NCBI GenBank assembly: GCA_015680685.1
Contig: MNCI01008581.1
Location: forward strand, 867,911-931,910
Length of the DNA: 64,000 nucleotides
Direction: 5' to 3'
From: Gnetum montanum
Lineage: Eukaryota; Streptophyta; Gnetopsida; Gnetales; Gnetaceae
The notes beneath the pieces are model-generated. The model was not told the DNA's origin. It saw only the letters and a program-made list of their open reading frames with translations, and did not search any database. Shown one piece after another: positions 11,533-23,847 of the stretch. The translations under genes were made by a program, and so were the position numbers. Position 1 is the first letter of the stretch, and every line of letters starts with the position of its first letter.

Positions 11533-11543
11533 TACCCCCATGA

Positions 11544-13300
11544 TTTACTAAAAATTCTTCCTCGAGTTAAAACAAAAGGAGAATAGAGTTCCTTATAAAA
11601 TCGAGAGATGTACTTAGACTTTGACATGACTAATTTTATACATGACTACTTGACTCTCAATTCTACATCGTGGTTCTAATGGTGAATTACAAAATTATAA
11701 TGCATTGCATGATGGACAAACATAATAAGAAAATTAAAAAAATGACAAAGATTGATGTAGCCTCATGTTCTTAATGGTGATGACTCCTCCATTGGCTTTT
11801 TCTCTCTTTCATCTGGCTTTGGAATCTAGTACTTATTGAGTAGCACCTGAAGTTTCTCCTCTTCTAATCTAGGATCATGTACCATCCAAGCAAATTCTCC
11901 AATGTTTGCTAGCGTTAGTACTTTTTGTTGTTCTTGATAAGCTATAATTTTGCGGGTTAGATTTGCTGCTACATTCTTTTGATCTTAGCAGCTAGTTTTT
12001 ACTATTTCAAGTTTAGAATTTGTGATGCGTAGTTTTTGTTGTACATCTTTTTGATCCACAAACTCCTTTTCATACATTGCATACATTGTAGCTACTTGTT
12101 ATTCTAGCTCATTCCTTTGTCTACATACTGTGAGCATGGCCAGATTAGTATACTAAAGGTTTGCTAATCCCATGTACTCTATAAGGTATTCAATCTATAG
12201 GTTCTTGTTCTTTACTTCAACTTGGTGAACATGGGCTAGGCTATCTAAGATCAGCTACCAATGAGGTGTGTGCATAATGATGGAGCTGATTTTTCTTTAG
12301 CCAATTAGATTTCTTTATCATTGATTTATTTGTACATGCCCACCTGGTCTTTGAAGTGTTGTTTGAACCTATCATGCTTCTTGACCTCATTTTACCATAT
12401 GTTGATTTCAATGGCAAATTTTTGTCAAATCACGCGAACTTCCTTGATTGATAGAGTTCTATTTTCTCGAATGTTGGTAGGCAAAAAATCCATGAATAGT
12501 TTGAAGTTTAATTGCACAATAACTATGGACATAATTGATTTTTCCTGGATGGCTTCGAGACATTCTACCAATAGTGTGAGGTGTTGTCCTTGTTCCAGAG
12601 ATGGTGATGCTTTAGTCTCAACTTACGTAGAATGTTTAGTTGCAAGTGTTTGCTAATGGATGCTAAAAGATTAAGCCTCTTACTTTGCTTGTGAAGTTTG
12701 TTCTCTAGCTTGTCCTCTACCTCTACCTCTCAATCTTTTGCTTTCTTACTGTGAGTGTTCTTCAATTGCAGGTCTCCTGGGAACCATCTACAATTACAAT
12801 GGATTTGTTTAGATTACCTAAGGATTTTAAACAAGTTCCTAGTGATTTATGGTCCTCTCTCAAGTCTTGGTTTTGATCCAATTTTTATATTTATTATTAT
12901 TGATAGCTCTCATTGTGATTGCAAAGTTTAAAAAAATTCAAAAGAAACCCTTATTGGTTGTACTTTTGATTGTTAAAACTTCTCATAGCTATTATTTCCC
13001 TATTTATTATGTAATTGGATGGTTGGCTAAGAGAATCGATTAGGTTTATTAGCTTTTATTTAGTTAATTGATCAAAATATGCTTATTTGTTCTTATTCTT
13101 ACCCTTAATATACTCTTCCGATGTTAGAGAAATTTGACACAATTTGACTTATTTATGTGCAACACACAAATCGAAGCTACGGTAAGAGAGTTTGATGTTT
13201 GGAATGTTGGCTACCAAAGGGTTAGAAAAATAGCATAAACTCCCCTTATTAGAAATGTGAAAAATGAAAAATTTCCTAACTCCCATGCATATATATAAAT
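11544..13300 (-). pseudogene. decayed coiled-coil ORF between integrase and 3' LTR
   Basis: Joined minus-strand frames at about 12,300-11,760 read as a charged, Lys/Glu/Gln-rich helical protein (for example MYAMYEKEFVDQKDVQQKL and LTRKIIAYQEQQK), broken by several stops and frame changes. No family is recognised. Extra ORFs downstream of polymerase are known in Athila/Tat-type elements, so this may be such an accessory ORF. It could also be an unrelated nested insertion. The stretch from 12,700 to 13,300 shows nothing firm. Confidence 0.4.
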
Positions 13301-13425
13301 GATTTATATTGGATACATCATAGATACAACATCATAGATACAACATCACAGCTACAACAAATTAGGACCTAATACATCATAGCTATGATGTATTAGGGCC
13401 TAATACATTGTAGCTACAATGTCAC
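13300..13425. repeat. palindrome cluster, LTR-U3-like
   Basis: A perfect 28-bp palindrome lies at 13,369-13,396, near-perfect out to about 38 bp. A perfect 18-bp palindrome, ACATTGTAGCTACAATGT, lies at 13,405-13,422. Just before them are repeats of CATCATAGATACAACAT, which also occur in the U3 of the element-2 LTR near 11,488. This may be the edge of an otherwise unrecognised solo LTR. Confidence 0.6.
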
Positions 13426-15083
13426 CATCAAAAACCTTTGGCATTTTGAGTAATTTTTGGTGGAAAATTAGAATGAATGGATAGTTTGGGAGATGTAGAG
13501 ATGATCTAAAGGGTGTTTAATCAAGGCAATACTCAGAATATAAAATTGGCAGTGAAAGTTTATGAAAGAAGGGGTCTTTGACAAAGAAAGTCAATGAGAT
13601 ATATATAGGAGATTATAGTAGGAATTACCAAAAGTATGATCAGTTAGAAAAATGTAGGAAAGTGAAAATTGATGGTTTAAGTATCTTGAAGATGCAAGAT
13701 GATGTGGAATTGACCATCAGGTATGAAGCACAAGAGTTATACAAGTGGGTTCTCTTCAAAGTAGGCTTCAACCCTTAGTGCCCTTGTATAACCATGCCTA
13801 AAAGTGTTTGTAGGCATTCAAGGAGTTGAATATAAAACATACCTATCTTGCAAAACATACATTTTAGTATCACTAAAATAAGAAGATAATAATATATTAT
13901 ACAAAACCACTTATTTATGATTATATATAATAGTGAGGTGAAATGGAAGTAGAAAGGACTGCAAAAATTGGGATGTGAGATGTCTTACCATAGGCATAAT
14001 GAATTCGTGTAATATATGGTTAAAGTAATCATTAGCTTTTTTGTCCAAGATCCAAACCAAGCCCATACCACTTACCAGTGACATCGCATTGCATCATTCC
14101 AAAACTAATAACCACAAAACTACCATGACTACAAGGGGCATTAACACTTGGAAATGAAGTTCAAGGAATTAGTTTATTACTAACACACTTTTATTATTAT
14201 ATTTTTTTAAAGGAGACTTAACCATTGGACAAAGGAGTGCCTTTAGGCATGGGTAACATATCTTTGTAGTCCTATGACCAAATGCGAGTCTAGTAAACCT
14301 TAAAATTTCTGAGAAGTCACCTACCTTCAAGCATGGTAACATGTCTTTCTAGTGGAATCCTCAAAAACTTTTATACTATGCATTTATTATGCTATTACTA
14401 TGTCAACCTTATCATAAGACTACCTTCAGGCATGGGTAACATGTCTTTCTAATAACATGGTAAGGTTGCACTTCTTTTGAACATACTTTCATTTGTCATT
14501 AGAAGTCAAATAAATAATACTACTTAACAGTAGGATAAGAATTATAGTAGTAGCCTTAGAGAATCTACAAATTCTATTGATATCACACCCTTGTCATTTC
14601 CACTTGGTTCTTCACTTTTTTTTATCTAGGCATAATGATCACAAGCTTAATTTAGTTTTTTTTCGTCAAGAGAATGTCATTATGTCCATGGTAAGAACCT
14701 CTTATTATTGGAAATGATTGGATGGATGATGTGGTTTCACTACATACAAAATCGGTCCTTCAATGATTCGATAAGATAGGGCAATATTCATATTATTAGG
14801 ACAACATCTTGTTTTATTCCTTTGCACTTTATTAGAAAAATCAACAAAAATATGTACAAGAAAGATGATGAAAAATTGTAAAAAAATGTTAAGAATAGAA
14901 AAGATAAAAAGAAATTTAAAGAATGAAAGATAATTCAAAAAAATAAAAGAATAGAAAAGCTATAAAAGAATTGAAAAATTAGTAAGAAATGGAACAAGAT
15001 AAAAAGTAGAAAAGTGTCAGAAGAAAAATTCATTCCTAAGTGTCAAGTTTGATACCCCCATGACTATTCTAAGAAGTGAATAT
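13426..15083 (-). mobile_element. post-polymerase spacer of element 2
   Basis: Non-coding, and collinear with 2,640-3,850 of element 1 (shared CAAAGTAGGCT and CCCCCATGAC anchors, with a similar A-rich lysine-codon-like stretch near 14,830-15,010). No intact ORF. This supports both elements being the same family. Confidence 0.5.
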
Positions 15084-16300
15084 TCAAAATATCAAATGGA
15101 TGGTAGCTTTTCTGGTAGATAGGGTAGAGTCCTTAAAAGAGTAGGGAAAGTCATGATATAGATTGACTTGTTGAATATTAACAAGAATCAACTTTTGTCG
15201 GTTAGTTGGATGATAGATCTGCAGACACCTAATCATTATATTACATGGACAATATAGGGTCCTTTCCATAAGGTTTGGAACTTAGCCTGTTGTAGAACAT
15301 GACTAAGATTGTAACAAAGGACTTTATCACCTAGTTGAATTGACACTTGTCTTATTTTTGTGGTATGCCTACATTTGGAGTATTTCTTGTGAATCTCATT
15401 GCGCATCAAAGCTACAAGTCTATTTTCATTTACAAGGTTAAGATTCATGAGACATTCCTTTTGAGCTAAGTGTAAGTCTAGGATTAGAACACTAGTAGTT
15501 GTTAAAGTTTTTACTCTACCCAATAGGGTATGTACGCAATAGGGAGTTTCCATAGACTAATTCATAGGGTACGTACCCAATAGGGAGTTTCCATGTGGAC
15601 CTATATGCCCATAGAGCATCATTTAGCTTAGTGCTCCAATCCATTTGAAATTGACTAATAGTTCAAGTTAATATTCTTGTGAGTTTTCTATTGGTTACTT
15701 CTACTTGACCATTTGCTTAGGGGTGATATGATGTCATTAAATTATGATTAATCCTAAGGCATTGCATTAACTTCTTGAATGCAACTTCCATGAAGTGGAT
15801 TATATTATCAAATATCAATATTCTAGGTACTCTAAACCAAGTCACCACATGCTATTGGAAGAATTTGATGGTTGTTGTGGTTGTACAATCTATGACTACA
15901 TCCGCTTCTACCCACTTGGTGCAACAATCAACAATAACTCTAATATAAGATTTTCCATTGGACATTAGTGTGATGGACCCCATGAAAAAAATTCCCCAAA
16001 TATCAAATGGCTTTAATGATTATATGCATTCTTGTGGACTTTCATTTCTGGCCATTAGTCCTTTATCACGTTGACATCTTTCACAAGATTGGATGAATCA
16101 GTATGCATCCATAAATATGATAGGCCAAAAATAGTCTACCATCATCAGCTTCAATGTTGTTCTATGTCTTATGTAATGACCACCACATGATCCCTCATGT
16201 GCATCTTGTAAGGTTCTTCGCTAGTCTTTCTTAGGAACACACCATCTAATTAGTTTGTCATTATAGATCTTATAAAGAATACCATTAATTTTCATATACT
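15084..16300 (-). pseudogene. integrase of element 2 (decayed)
   Basis: Minus-strand fragments in order: a zinc-finger-side segment (CQRDKGLMARN-like, near 16,080-16,030), the core start FDIWGIFFMG (near 16,010-15,975), and the C-terminal GPY-type module at 15,553-15,240 (LGDKVLCYN ... LWKGPYIV). This order and these motifs are those of Ty3/gypsy integrases. Several stops and frame changes separate the fragments, so no active protein can be made. Confidence 0.8.
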
Positions 16301-16490
16301 ATTTATCTCGGTGGAGGAACTGCTCCTTATATCTTTCGTTCCATTCAATAATAAGTTTTTGTGTAGTAAGGTAGGTTACGTAATCAAAGATTCATGACTT
16401 CTGTGTTAAGGCAATAGCCATTGCTATTCTTATGAATAGATTTTCATCAAGAAATTGGTCTAATATTAATTCATCATTATCTTCTAGTTC

Positions 16491-16773
16491 TCATTTAAGT
16501 TTGGTTAAATGATCAGCTATAATGTTTTTAGTTTTCTTTTTATCTATCATGGTAATGTTGAACTCTTGTAATATCACAAGCCATCTTATCATCCTAGGAC
16601 TAACAATTGATTTATTCATCAGAAATCTAATAACACGATGATCTATGTGGACACAAATAGAATACTTGAACACATAAGGTCTGAATTTCTTAAGTGTGTA
16701 CACCATAGCCATACACTCCTTTTCTATAGTGGTATAATTAAGTTGTGCTTCGATAATACTTCAACTAGCACAG
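16491..16773 (-). pseudogene. RNase H, C-terminal part (element 2)
   Basis: Minus-strand text from about 16,735 to 16,491 carries NYTTIEKECMAMVYTLKKF, HIDHRVIRFL, PRMIRWLVILQEF and IIADHLTKL. These are the ordered hallmark motifs of Ty3/gypsy RNase H in the Athila/Tat group. Its upstream half continues at 17,638 beyond an inserted solo LTR. An open stretch of 73 codons survives (16,712-16,491). Confidence 0.85.
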
Positions 16774-17637
16774 TGATGAGCATGGTCTGCTAGGCGTCGA
16801 TATCAGGTCCGTAATATCACAGGCTTGGAAACAATGTCAAATATCTGATATCGTTGTTTTTGTGTTATCTTATAAATACAACATTAAGGTGCACAGCAAA
16901 AAAAGTTTAGGAGGGGGAGTCTCTAGTCATTTTTTAGTTTTTAGTCCTTAATAGTCAGTTTTAGTGTTCTTTCCAAGTGCATGCCCGTAGTGTGATGCTT
17001 GTAATTGTACGGAACCTTTGTTCGAGTGTGACATACTTGGACACACACACGATCGACAATAAAGATCGAGATTACTTCATCATTGAAGCATTCACTTAGA
17101 TTTTAATTATTTTAATTATTAATTGTTTATTGTTGTTTTCTTAGTTAATATTTCTTTTATCATCATTTACTATTCCTATTGTTAACGCGGAATGAGTACG
17201 CCTTAATCACGAACATTTAAGTGTAGCTACATGGTAACTTAGTAGCATATCGAGTAGTGCTTCGAGTGATAAGCACTTGGTAATCCTAGAAGTATTACAT
17301 GAAGTCCAAGATGCATACAGATGATTAGGGACAGATGCTCATTGCATTTAAGCTAGCTTAGATCTTATTTCCTATTGCCCATTAGCTCAATTAGCTTAAT
17401 TAAGTTAGCTCTTATTGTCCTTAGGAGTAGCATAGTAGTAGGGATCACATCATACACCTCACTTTGGACTAAACCATATGTACAAAGCAAATACTAGTCC
17501 AAGTGGGAAGACAACGAATTGCAAGCAACGTATAATCGTCTAGGTCCCACAACTAGTCCATCCATAGAGTTCGACCAGATCGTGCGTAGACACTCATATT
17601 CGTATGGTTGAGTGTAGGGATACCTCACTGCTCATCA
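16774..17637 (+). mobile_element. solo LTR inserted in RNase H
   Basis: An 864-bp LTR with TGATGAG...CTCATCA ends on the plus strand. The flanks CACAG (16,769-16,773) and CATAG (17,638-17,642) are a 5-bp target duplication with one change. It has a TATA-like CTTATAAATACAAC near 16,869. It belongs to the same family as the LTR at 7,304-8,133 but lies in the opposite orientation, and is similar throughout to the solo LTR at 18,469. No internal sequence remains, consistent with LTR-LTR recombination. Confidence 0.85.
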
Positions 17638-18468
17638 CATAGTGTATGTAATAAGATCATTTTTTATCATCCAACTAAGTGAACCCAATGCATAGTTTAA
17701 AGCATCTATCATAATGTGAAAGGACTTGGATCAATCTGATCCTCGAAGGATTAGTGTTTCAAGTAGCTTTTGTTTTAATGTCTCAAATACCTTATCACAT
17801 TATTCTATTTGTTGGGATGATGCATCTTTCTTTATAAGTTCTACTAGTGGCTTTGCAATCTTTGAAAAATTATCAATAAATCTTTTGTAATATCATGTAT
17901 GGTTGAGGAATGATCTGACATCCTTAATAGTTTGTGGTTGTTGGATGATATTTTGAATGACTCTTATCTTGTCAATATCTACCTCTATTCCTCTTTGAGA
18001 TATTTTATATCTCAAAACAATCCCATCTTGGATCATTAAATGGTTTTTCTACCAATTGAACTTTAGATTAGTTTCTACACATCTCTTTAGTACCTACTCT
18101 AAGCAATCTAACACTTGTTTAAAATCTAGCCCATATGTGAAGTTGTCCATAAAGACTTCAACCTCATTGTCAATTTGCTTCTAGAAGATGCTAAGTACAA
18201 GTCTTTGGAATGTAGCATGTACATTACATAAACAAAAGGACATCAACTTTTAGACAAACATCCCCCATGAACTAATGAATGTGGTTTTTTCTTGATCTTT
18301 TAGTGCAATGTGAATTTAACTGTACCTACTATAGCTATCTAGAAAGCTATAATACTAATGTTCTACTATAGTATCCAAGACTTGATCAACAAATGGTAGA
18401 GAAAAATGATCCTTGAATGTTGTCATGTTTAGTAATCTGAAAGTAATACAAACTCTCCACTTGTCACC
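17638..18468 (-). pseudogene. reverse transcriptase core and RNase H start (element 2)
   Basis: Minus-strand fragments in order from 18,468: KWRVCITFRLLN, KDHFSLPFVDQVLD, DQEKTTF, the catalytic block VEVFMDNF (the usual FMDDF motif has lost one Asp), GIVLRYKISQRGIEVD, VRSFLNHT, FIDNFSKIAKPL, and the RNase H start IDALNYALG. Several stops are present. This matches Athila/Tat-type Ty3/gypsy RT. The N-terminal end of RT continues at 19,323 beyond another solo LTR. Confidence 0.85.
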
Positions 18469-19322
18469 TGATGAATCATGGTTTGTCAGGCCTTGATATC
18501 GAGTACATGATATTGGGTTTGCAATATCGAAGCCTAGATATGATATTGTATACATGATATTGTAATTCTTGTGTTATCCTATAAATATAGCACTCAGGTG
18601 CACAGGATGATATGATATTGTTTAGTCATTAGGAGTCTTGTTATCAGTTTTAGTTTTCAGTTCTTTCCCAAGTGCATGCCCGTAGTGTGATGCTTGTAAT
18701 TGTATGAAACCTTTATTCAAGTATGACATACTTCGACACGCACATGATCAACAATAAAGATCAAGATTACTCCATCATTGCAACACTCACTTAGTTTTTA
18801 ATTGTTTAATTGTTAATTATTTATTATCGTTTTCTTAGTTAATATCTCTTTTATTGTCATTTATTATTTCTGTTGTTAACATGTTATGAGTACATCTTAA
18901 TCGCGAACATTTAAGTGTAACTACGCAATAACCTAATAGCATATCAAGTAGTGCTTCGAGTGATGTGTGCTTGGTAATCCCAAAAGTAGTACATGAAATT
19001 CAAGATGTGTATAGATGATTAAGAACAGATGCTCATCATTCTTAGGCTAGCTTAGATTTGATTTCCTATTGCTTATTAGCTTAATCAAGTTATTTCTCAT
19101 TGTCTTTAAGAGTAGCATAGTATTAGAAATCACATCATACACCTCACTCTAGACTAAACCATACATGAAAAAGCAAATACTAGTCTAGATGGGAAAACAG
19201 TGAACTGCGATCAACGTATAACTGTCTAGGTGCCACAACTAGTCCTTCTGCGAGTTCAACCGAATTTCGTGTACACCCTCATATTCATATAGTTGAGTGT
19301 AGGGGTACCTTGCCACTCATCA
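18469..19322 (+). mobile_element. solo LTR inserted in reverse transcriptase
   Basis: An 854-bp LTR with TG...CA ends, flanked by a perfect 5-bp target duplication TCACC (18,464-18,468 and 19,323-19,327). It is homologous along its whole length to the solo LTR at 16,774-17,637, for example around CAAGTGCATGCCCGTAGTG (16,975 and 18,669). It splits the RT between VPKKG and WRVC. Confidence 0.92.
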
Positions 19323-20460
19323 TCACCCTTCTTTGGTACAATGACTAATAACCCTTCTTTCAATAATTTTTTAACTCTTATTTGACAACTTCTTTAAGCT
19401 TTGGGTTTAACCTTCTTTGAGGCTAGAAGCATGGTTTGACAATTGGATCTATATAAATTCAATGTTGACATATACATGAATCAATTCTAGTAATCTCATC
19501 ATAAAACCATGCAAATGCAATCGACCATTTATTTATCACATCTAGTAGTTTTTTCTTTTGTTCCTTATAAGTTTGGCATTTATAATTACTAGTTTCTTGT
19601 TGTTTAGAAAAGCATATTCAAGTGTATCCAATAGGATTTTTAGTTCTTCTAAGGGTTTTGGTTCATGTGTCTCTTATATCTCTAGTCTTCCCATTTAATA
19701 TGTTTTTCTTAAAAGAGCTCAATATAAGGAGGTTGTCTTTTGAACTATTCCAACTTATCAATTTCTTCTACATAGGCACTTGTGATTCTACTTGTAGATT
19801 CCATGCATATATTGGGTTCAATCTCCTTTTTAGGTATCCACCACTAGGTGCCTTCTTGTTGGATGGATGTTACATATAGACACTTTTGTATATACATATC
19901 TTCTATACATCCATTGCATGTTGTGATGGTGTTGTGTTTTATGGTCCAAATTTTCTACACACAATTGCACCTGTTATCTTTGTATGCAATATGTGGAACT
20001 TAGCATCTATGTATGATTCCAGCTTCATCTTCCTTAGAGATTTCCAAGGACAAGTTTCTAATTCCTAACTTAGCATCAAGACTAGTAAGTCATGCTCTTT
20101 CCATAATTATAGGAAATTCTCCTTTGTTTTTCTTAACATGTATAACTAAGAAATCAGTAGGATAAAACCAACCACTTATAGTGATAGTGAAATCTTCCAC
20201 CTATCCAAATGGAATAGTAATTGACTGATCTACAAGCTCTAGTTGGATGTTGTTTATCTTCAGTGGAGGAAAATTCCAGGCTTTGTACATGTCTTGTGAA
20301 ATCAGACTTACTCCTAACCCAAAATCTAGTAGAGCCTTGTAAGGTTCATGTCTTGCTATCTAGAGATATATTAAGGAACTTCCAGGATCTATTCTCTTCT
20401 TGGGAAGTGCTCTTGCTTTAATCTAGTGCTTTACAGTTTAAGTCAGCATGATAGTGGTCA
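19323..20460 (-). pseudogene. protease and RT N-terminus (element 2)
   Basis: Minus-strand frames carry KKLLKEGLLVIVPKKG just inside the solo LTR, then, further up, a degenerate linker. The aspartic protease reads LLDFGLGVSLIS near 20,330-20,290 (the catalytic-site Ser is replaced by Phe), with EFPIIMERAWL near 20,120-20,085. Element 1 has the intact LLDSGS and IIMGRTWL at the matching places. Several stops are present. Confidence 0.75.
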
Positions 20461-22960
20461 AATTCAGATTCGTAGAACTTAGAAGCATAGTGTTCCATTA
20501 AGGAGTATGTGTGGATAGGGTTGATGTAGGTGAAGTTCCCTTCCTTTGAATCTTTTCAAGACTTGTTTTGAAAAATGAACATATCCTAGATCTAGGTTTA
20601 TTTACCATGACACCCTCTTATGTATTAACTACTCTAGTAGTATTCTTTTACTATAGTTGTGTTGGCAATTCTCCTTGCATAATTGGTAGTGGCATTGGTG
20701 ATAGGAAGTTAGGATTTTGAGTTGATGAACCAGTTATTGGTTGGTGTGGATAAGAATTGAGATCTATTCACAGAGTAGTGGGTCTGTGATATTTCAGTGA
20801 ATAGTAGTGAGAGGAGGTGTAGATTGAAGCATTTCCCAAAGAGATGGGACGTTGAACATAATATCCATAAGGATTTGGTTACCTATATAGATATTGTTAC
20901 CTTGGTAGTGGCATTCCCCATGTTTATGGTTGTTGCCACTACCGCTAATATTGCTCTTATGGTTGAGGATAGGCTCTGCTTGGATAATATGATGGTTGGT
21001 AAGGTATTCACAAGTTACCTTGTGGGTAAGATAAGTGTCTTAGCATCTATTTCTTGAAAAATTGTGGATTAAGTGCATATGCCCTAAACTCTTGCAAGTG
21101 GATCATAATAAGGCAACATCCCTTAGGATGTTCATATTAGCACACCTTCCATCCTTCTTTGTCTTCCGAATTGGAGTCTATTACTTCTTCAATTGCAGCA
21201 ACTTTTTCTTTATGTTTGTAGTTCTCTCATCCGTTATCTTTTCTTTTCTTCCTTTCTGTGCTTTTGTTTAAAGCTTGTTCAATCTTTTCTTCTACTATCT
21301 TGAGTGTAGTAACAAATTTTCCATCCACAAAATCCCACATTTTCTGTGCTTTTTGGATGAGTAAAGTCTTCTTTTAGATAGCATCCTCCAAAGTTTCTTC
21401 TTCTTGTCTCTTGTACATTTGCACCTCTTTTTTTCATTGCAGGATCTCAATTGTACTCTTCTACTAATTCTCTTTTCTTTGATTCTCCTTCCTCTTTGGC
21501 TACTTGGTCTATTAGTCTTTAAATTCAATAGGCTATCATTTTAAATAACCTGCCTTGGGCATATACCCAAAGTGTTTCTCTAGTCTTGTTCCTTAATCCA
21601 TCCATGATATGCCTAAATTGTTCCCTTTGAGAAAATCCATGGCCTGGGCATCTATGCAATAATGAATAATATCTACCCATTGTTGTGTCAAGGAATTCAT
21701 ATGTTCCTTGCTTCCATCATTGAATTTGTTTTCTTAAATTGAACATTCTAGAATAGGTTTGATATTTGTCATTAAAAAGCTCTAACATGGTACTCCATCC
21801 TCAAATTGTTTCTAGTTCTAAAGATCGGTACCAACTCTTTGCTTTCTTGATGAGTATTTTAGGAAACAACTTTAACTTCTGCTAATCATTCTCAATGTTT
21901 TGAAGGATATAGATATCATGGAATGCTTAAAGGTGGTGCTATGAATCTGCATTGTATCCACCTTCAAACTTGAGAATGTTGTTCATATCTAGTTGTTTGA
22001 TGTGACTATCCCTTACATGCCTAGTAGAGATATACACTACTTCTCTTATATTAATCATATTACGAGTGCCCAATAGGGGTTTTTGATAATCATCTTCGCT
22101 ACTCATAATACTATCTTTCTTTATGTTTGATCTTGTCTCTTCTTCTTTCGTAATTATCCTATTCTTCATCAAGATGCCTTCTTCGATGCTCATGTTTCTC
22201 AAGATCCCTTTGCCTTTTCCTACAGTGATCTCTCATTATTCTTACCCTCTTGTCATAATCTCTAGATGAGTGAGAGGATGAAGAGGAAGAAGTTGGAGAA
22301 CGATGCTAGCTGGTTCTCCTTCTATAACTCTTTGATTCATCTCTTTTTAATTTAATGAAGGTTTTAGGCCTTAGATTCCTCCTAAGTGTGGAGTCTTCTG
22401 TATCTCCTCTAGGTGTTTTCATGAGAGCTTAATGTAATTGTATCTTGACAAGATCTTCAATATGGATAATAAAAGTTTGAGATTAAGATCCATGGTATTG
22501 ATAAAATTTCTTTGTGTGGAACATTGCATCATCTCTTTCCTCTAAGACAACCATTTGTGGTACTCTCTTTCCTTTATCAAGCTCATGCTTTGTTTCCGTA
22601 GCAACATCCCTTCTTATTTAAGCCTTGGTTGGTATGGTCAAGTCATGTACTTTTGTAACATGATACCCTTTTAGTACATGGCTAAGGTTTGATCATATCA
22701 GGGTTGTTTGCAGCATTGATGGTGCAAAATGTTTTGGAGGTGAAACAATGTTGCCATCTAAATCTTTTCATCGTAGTTGTTCATCCTAGTGAAAGAAAAA
22801 TGTAAAATCAAGGTAATATGGATCAATATGAGCATAGGAGATTCTAAGTTGCATAGGCACACTTCAATCTTCTTTATCATATCCTTTGTCATAGTTCTTA
22901 GGAATTTCATTACCAAATGGTCATTTTTCCTTAAGTGTAAGAGCCATATTGTGTTTTTGA
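20461..22960 (-). pseudogene. gag of element 2 (decayed)
   Basis: Aligned by eye to element 1's gag along its length: the tract at 20,880-21,050 corresponds to 5,080-5,250, and the gag core at about 21,500-21,960 corresponds to 5,680-6,120. Frameshifts and stops are frequent and the longest open pieces are under 90 codons. A start-like ATG lies near 22,945, about 130 bp from the primer site, as in element 1. Confidence 0.75.
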
Positions 22961-23074
22961 CCCTTCTAAGTATGTGTGCATGTTAAAAGAAGTAATTCAA
23001 GGGTGAAAAATAAACTTTGTAATTTTTGATATAATGAACTCTATAAAATCAACTACTAAGTAAACATTGACACA

Positions 23075-23092
23075 TCCCCAACAATGACGCTA
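23075..23092 (-). other. primer binding site, tRNA-Asp type (element 2)
   Basis: The plus strand reads TCCCCAACAATGACGCTA, a decayed match to the tRNA-Asp 3' end at the same one-base spacing from the LTR (23,094) as in element 1. Confidence 0.7.
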
Positions 23093-23093
23093 A

Positions 23094-23793
23094 TGATGAG
23101 CAATCGAGTATTCTAACACATTACCATATAAGTCACAAGTGTTCACGCTCAAGTAGATCATAATCCATGGATGAATAATGTAAGTATTCTCGTGGTCAAT
23201 AGTTGGTTTGCGATTGTTATCTTCTCACATTAAGTTAGTAAAATGCAAGTAATATGGTTTAACTCTCGATGAGGCATATGATATCATGATGCTATTGGCT
23301 CAATTTAATCCTGAGTGCTTTCATAATGAAAATGAAAATAAAGTCTAAATCTAAGCAATAACTGAAATGTAAACCTATTCTAGAATATGGCAATAAGCAT
23401 TCATTCTAGGCTTGTCGTACACGCCTTGGGCTCATGTAACTGTTACTAAGATTACCAAGTGAATCCACTACTAAGCAAATCAAGTGAAGTCACTACTAGG
23501 TTACCAAACAATTACACTTAATGCTTAAAACCAATCATACTTATATTGCCTTACTAATAGAAATTGAAAAAGTAAGTACTTAAAAAATGTAAAGAACTAA
23601 ACTAAAGTAAACATACTAACGAAATGAAAATTAAACTAAGTAAAGAAAATGACTAAGTGAAAATAAAGAAACTAAGTATACGGCTACAATGATGAGAAGC
23701 AATCTCGATCTTTATTTCCAACCATGAACTGTGCCTAAGTATAACCCACTCAAACAAAGATTTTGTACAACTATTCAACACCACACTACAACT
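23094..23793 (-). repeat. 5' LTR of element 2, truncated
   Basis: Collinear with the 3' LTR at 10,614 until about 23,793, then about 220 bp of U3 are missing. Two copies of a segment containing TTGCAATTGTTATCTTC or its variant follow (23,795-23,847). These duplicate sequence from inside the LTR at 23,198-23,224, so the end was rearranged and no target duplication can be read. Confidence 0.75.
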
Positions 23794-23847
23794 TGGTTTG
23801 CAATTGTTATCTTCTCACATTAATAGTTGGTTTGCGATTGTTATCTT

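Larger units (their letters stand above)
10614..23793 (-). mobile_element. Athila/Tat-like Ty3/gypsy element 2 with two nested solo LTRs
   Basis: An old minus-strand LTR retrotransposon. In element order from high to low coordinates: truncated 5' LTR (23,094-23,793), tRNA-Asp-type primer site (23,075-23,092), gag, protease, RT, RNase H, integrase, a long spacer with a decayed coiled-coil ORF, and the 3' LTR (10,614-11,532). All coding parts have stops and frameshifts. Its gag is clearly related to element 1's. Two plus-strand solo LTRs interrupt RT and RNase H, so the coding order survives only after mentally removing them. The 13.2-kb span includes about 1.7 kb of those insertions. Confidence 0.85.
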
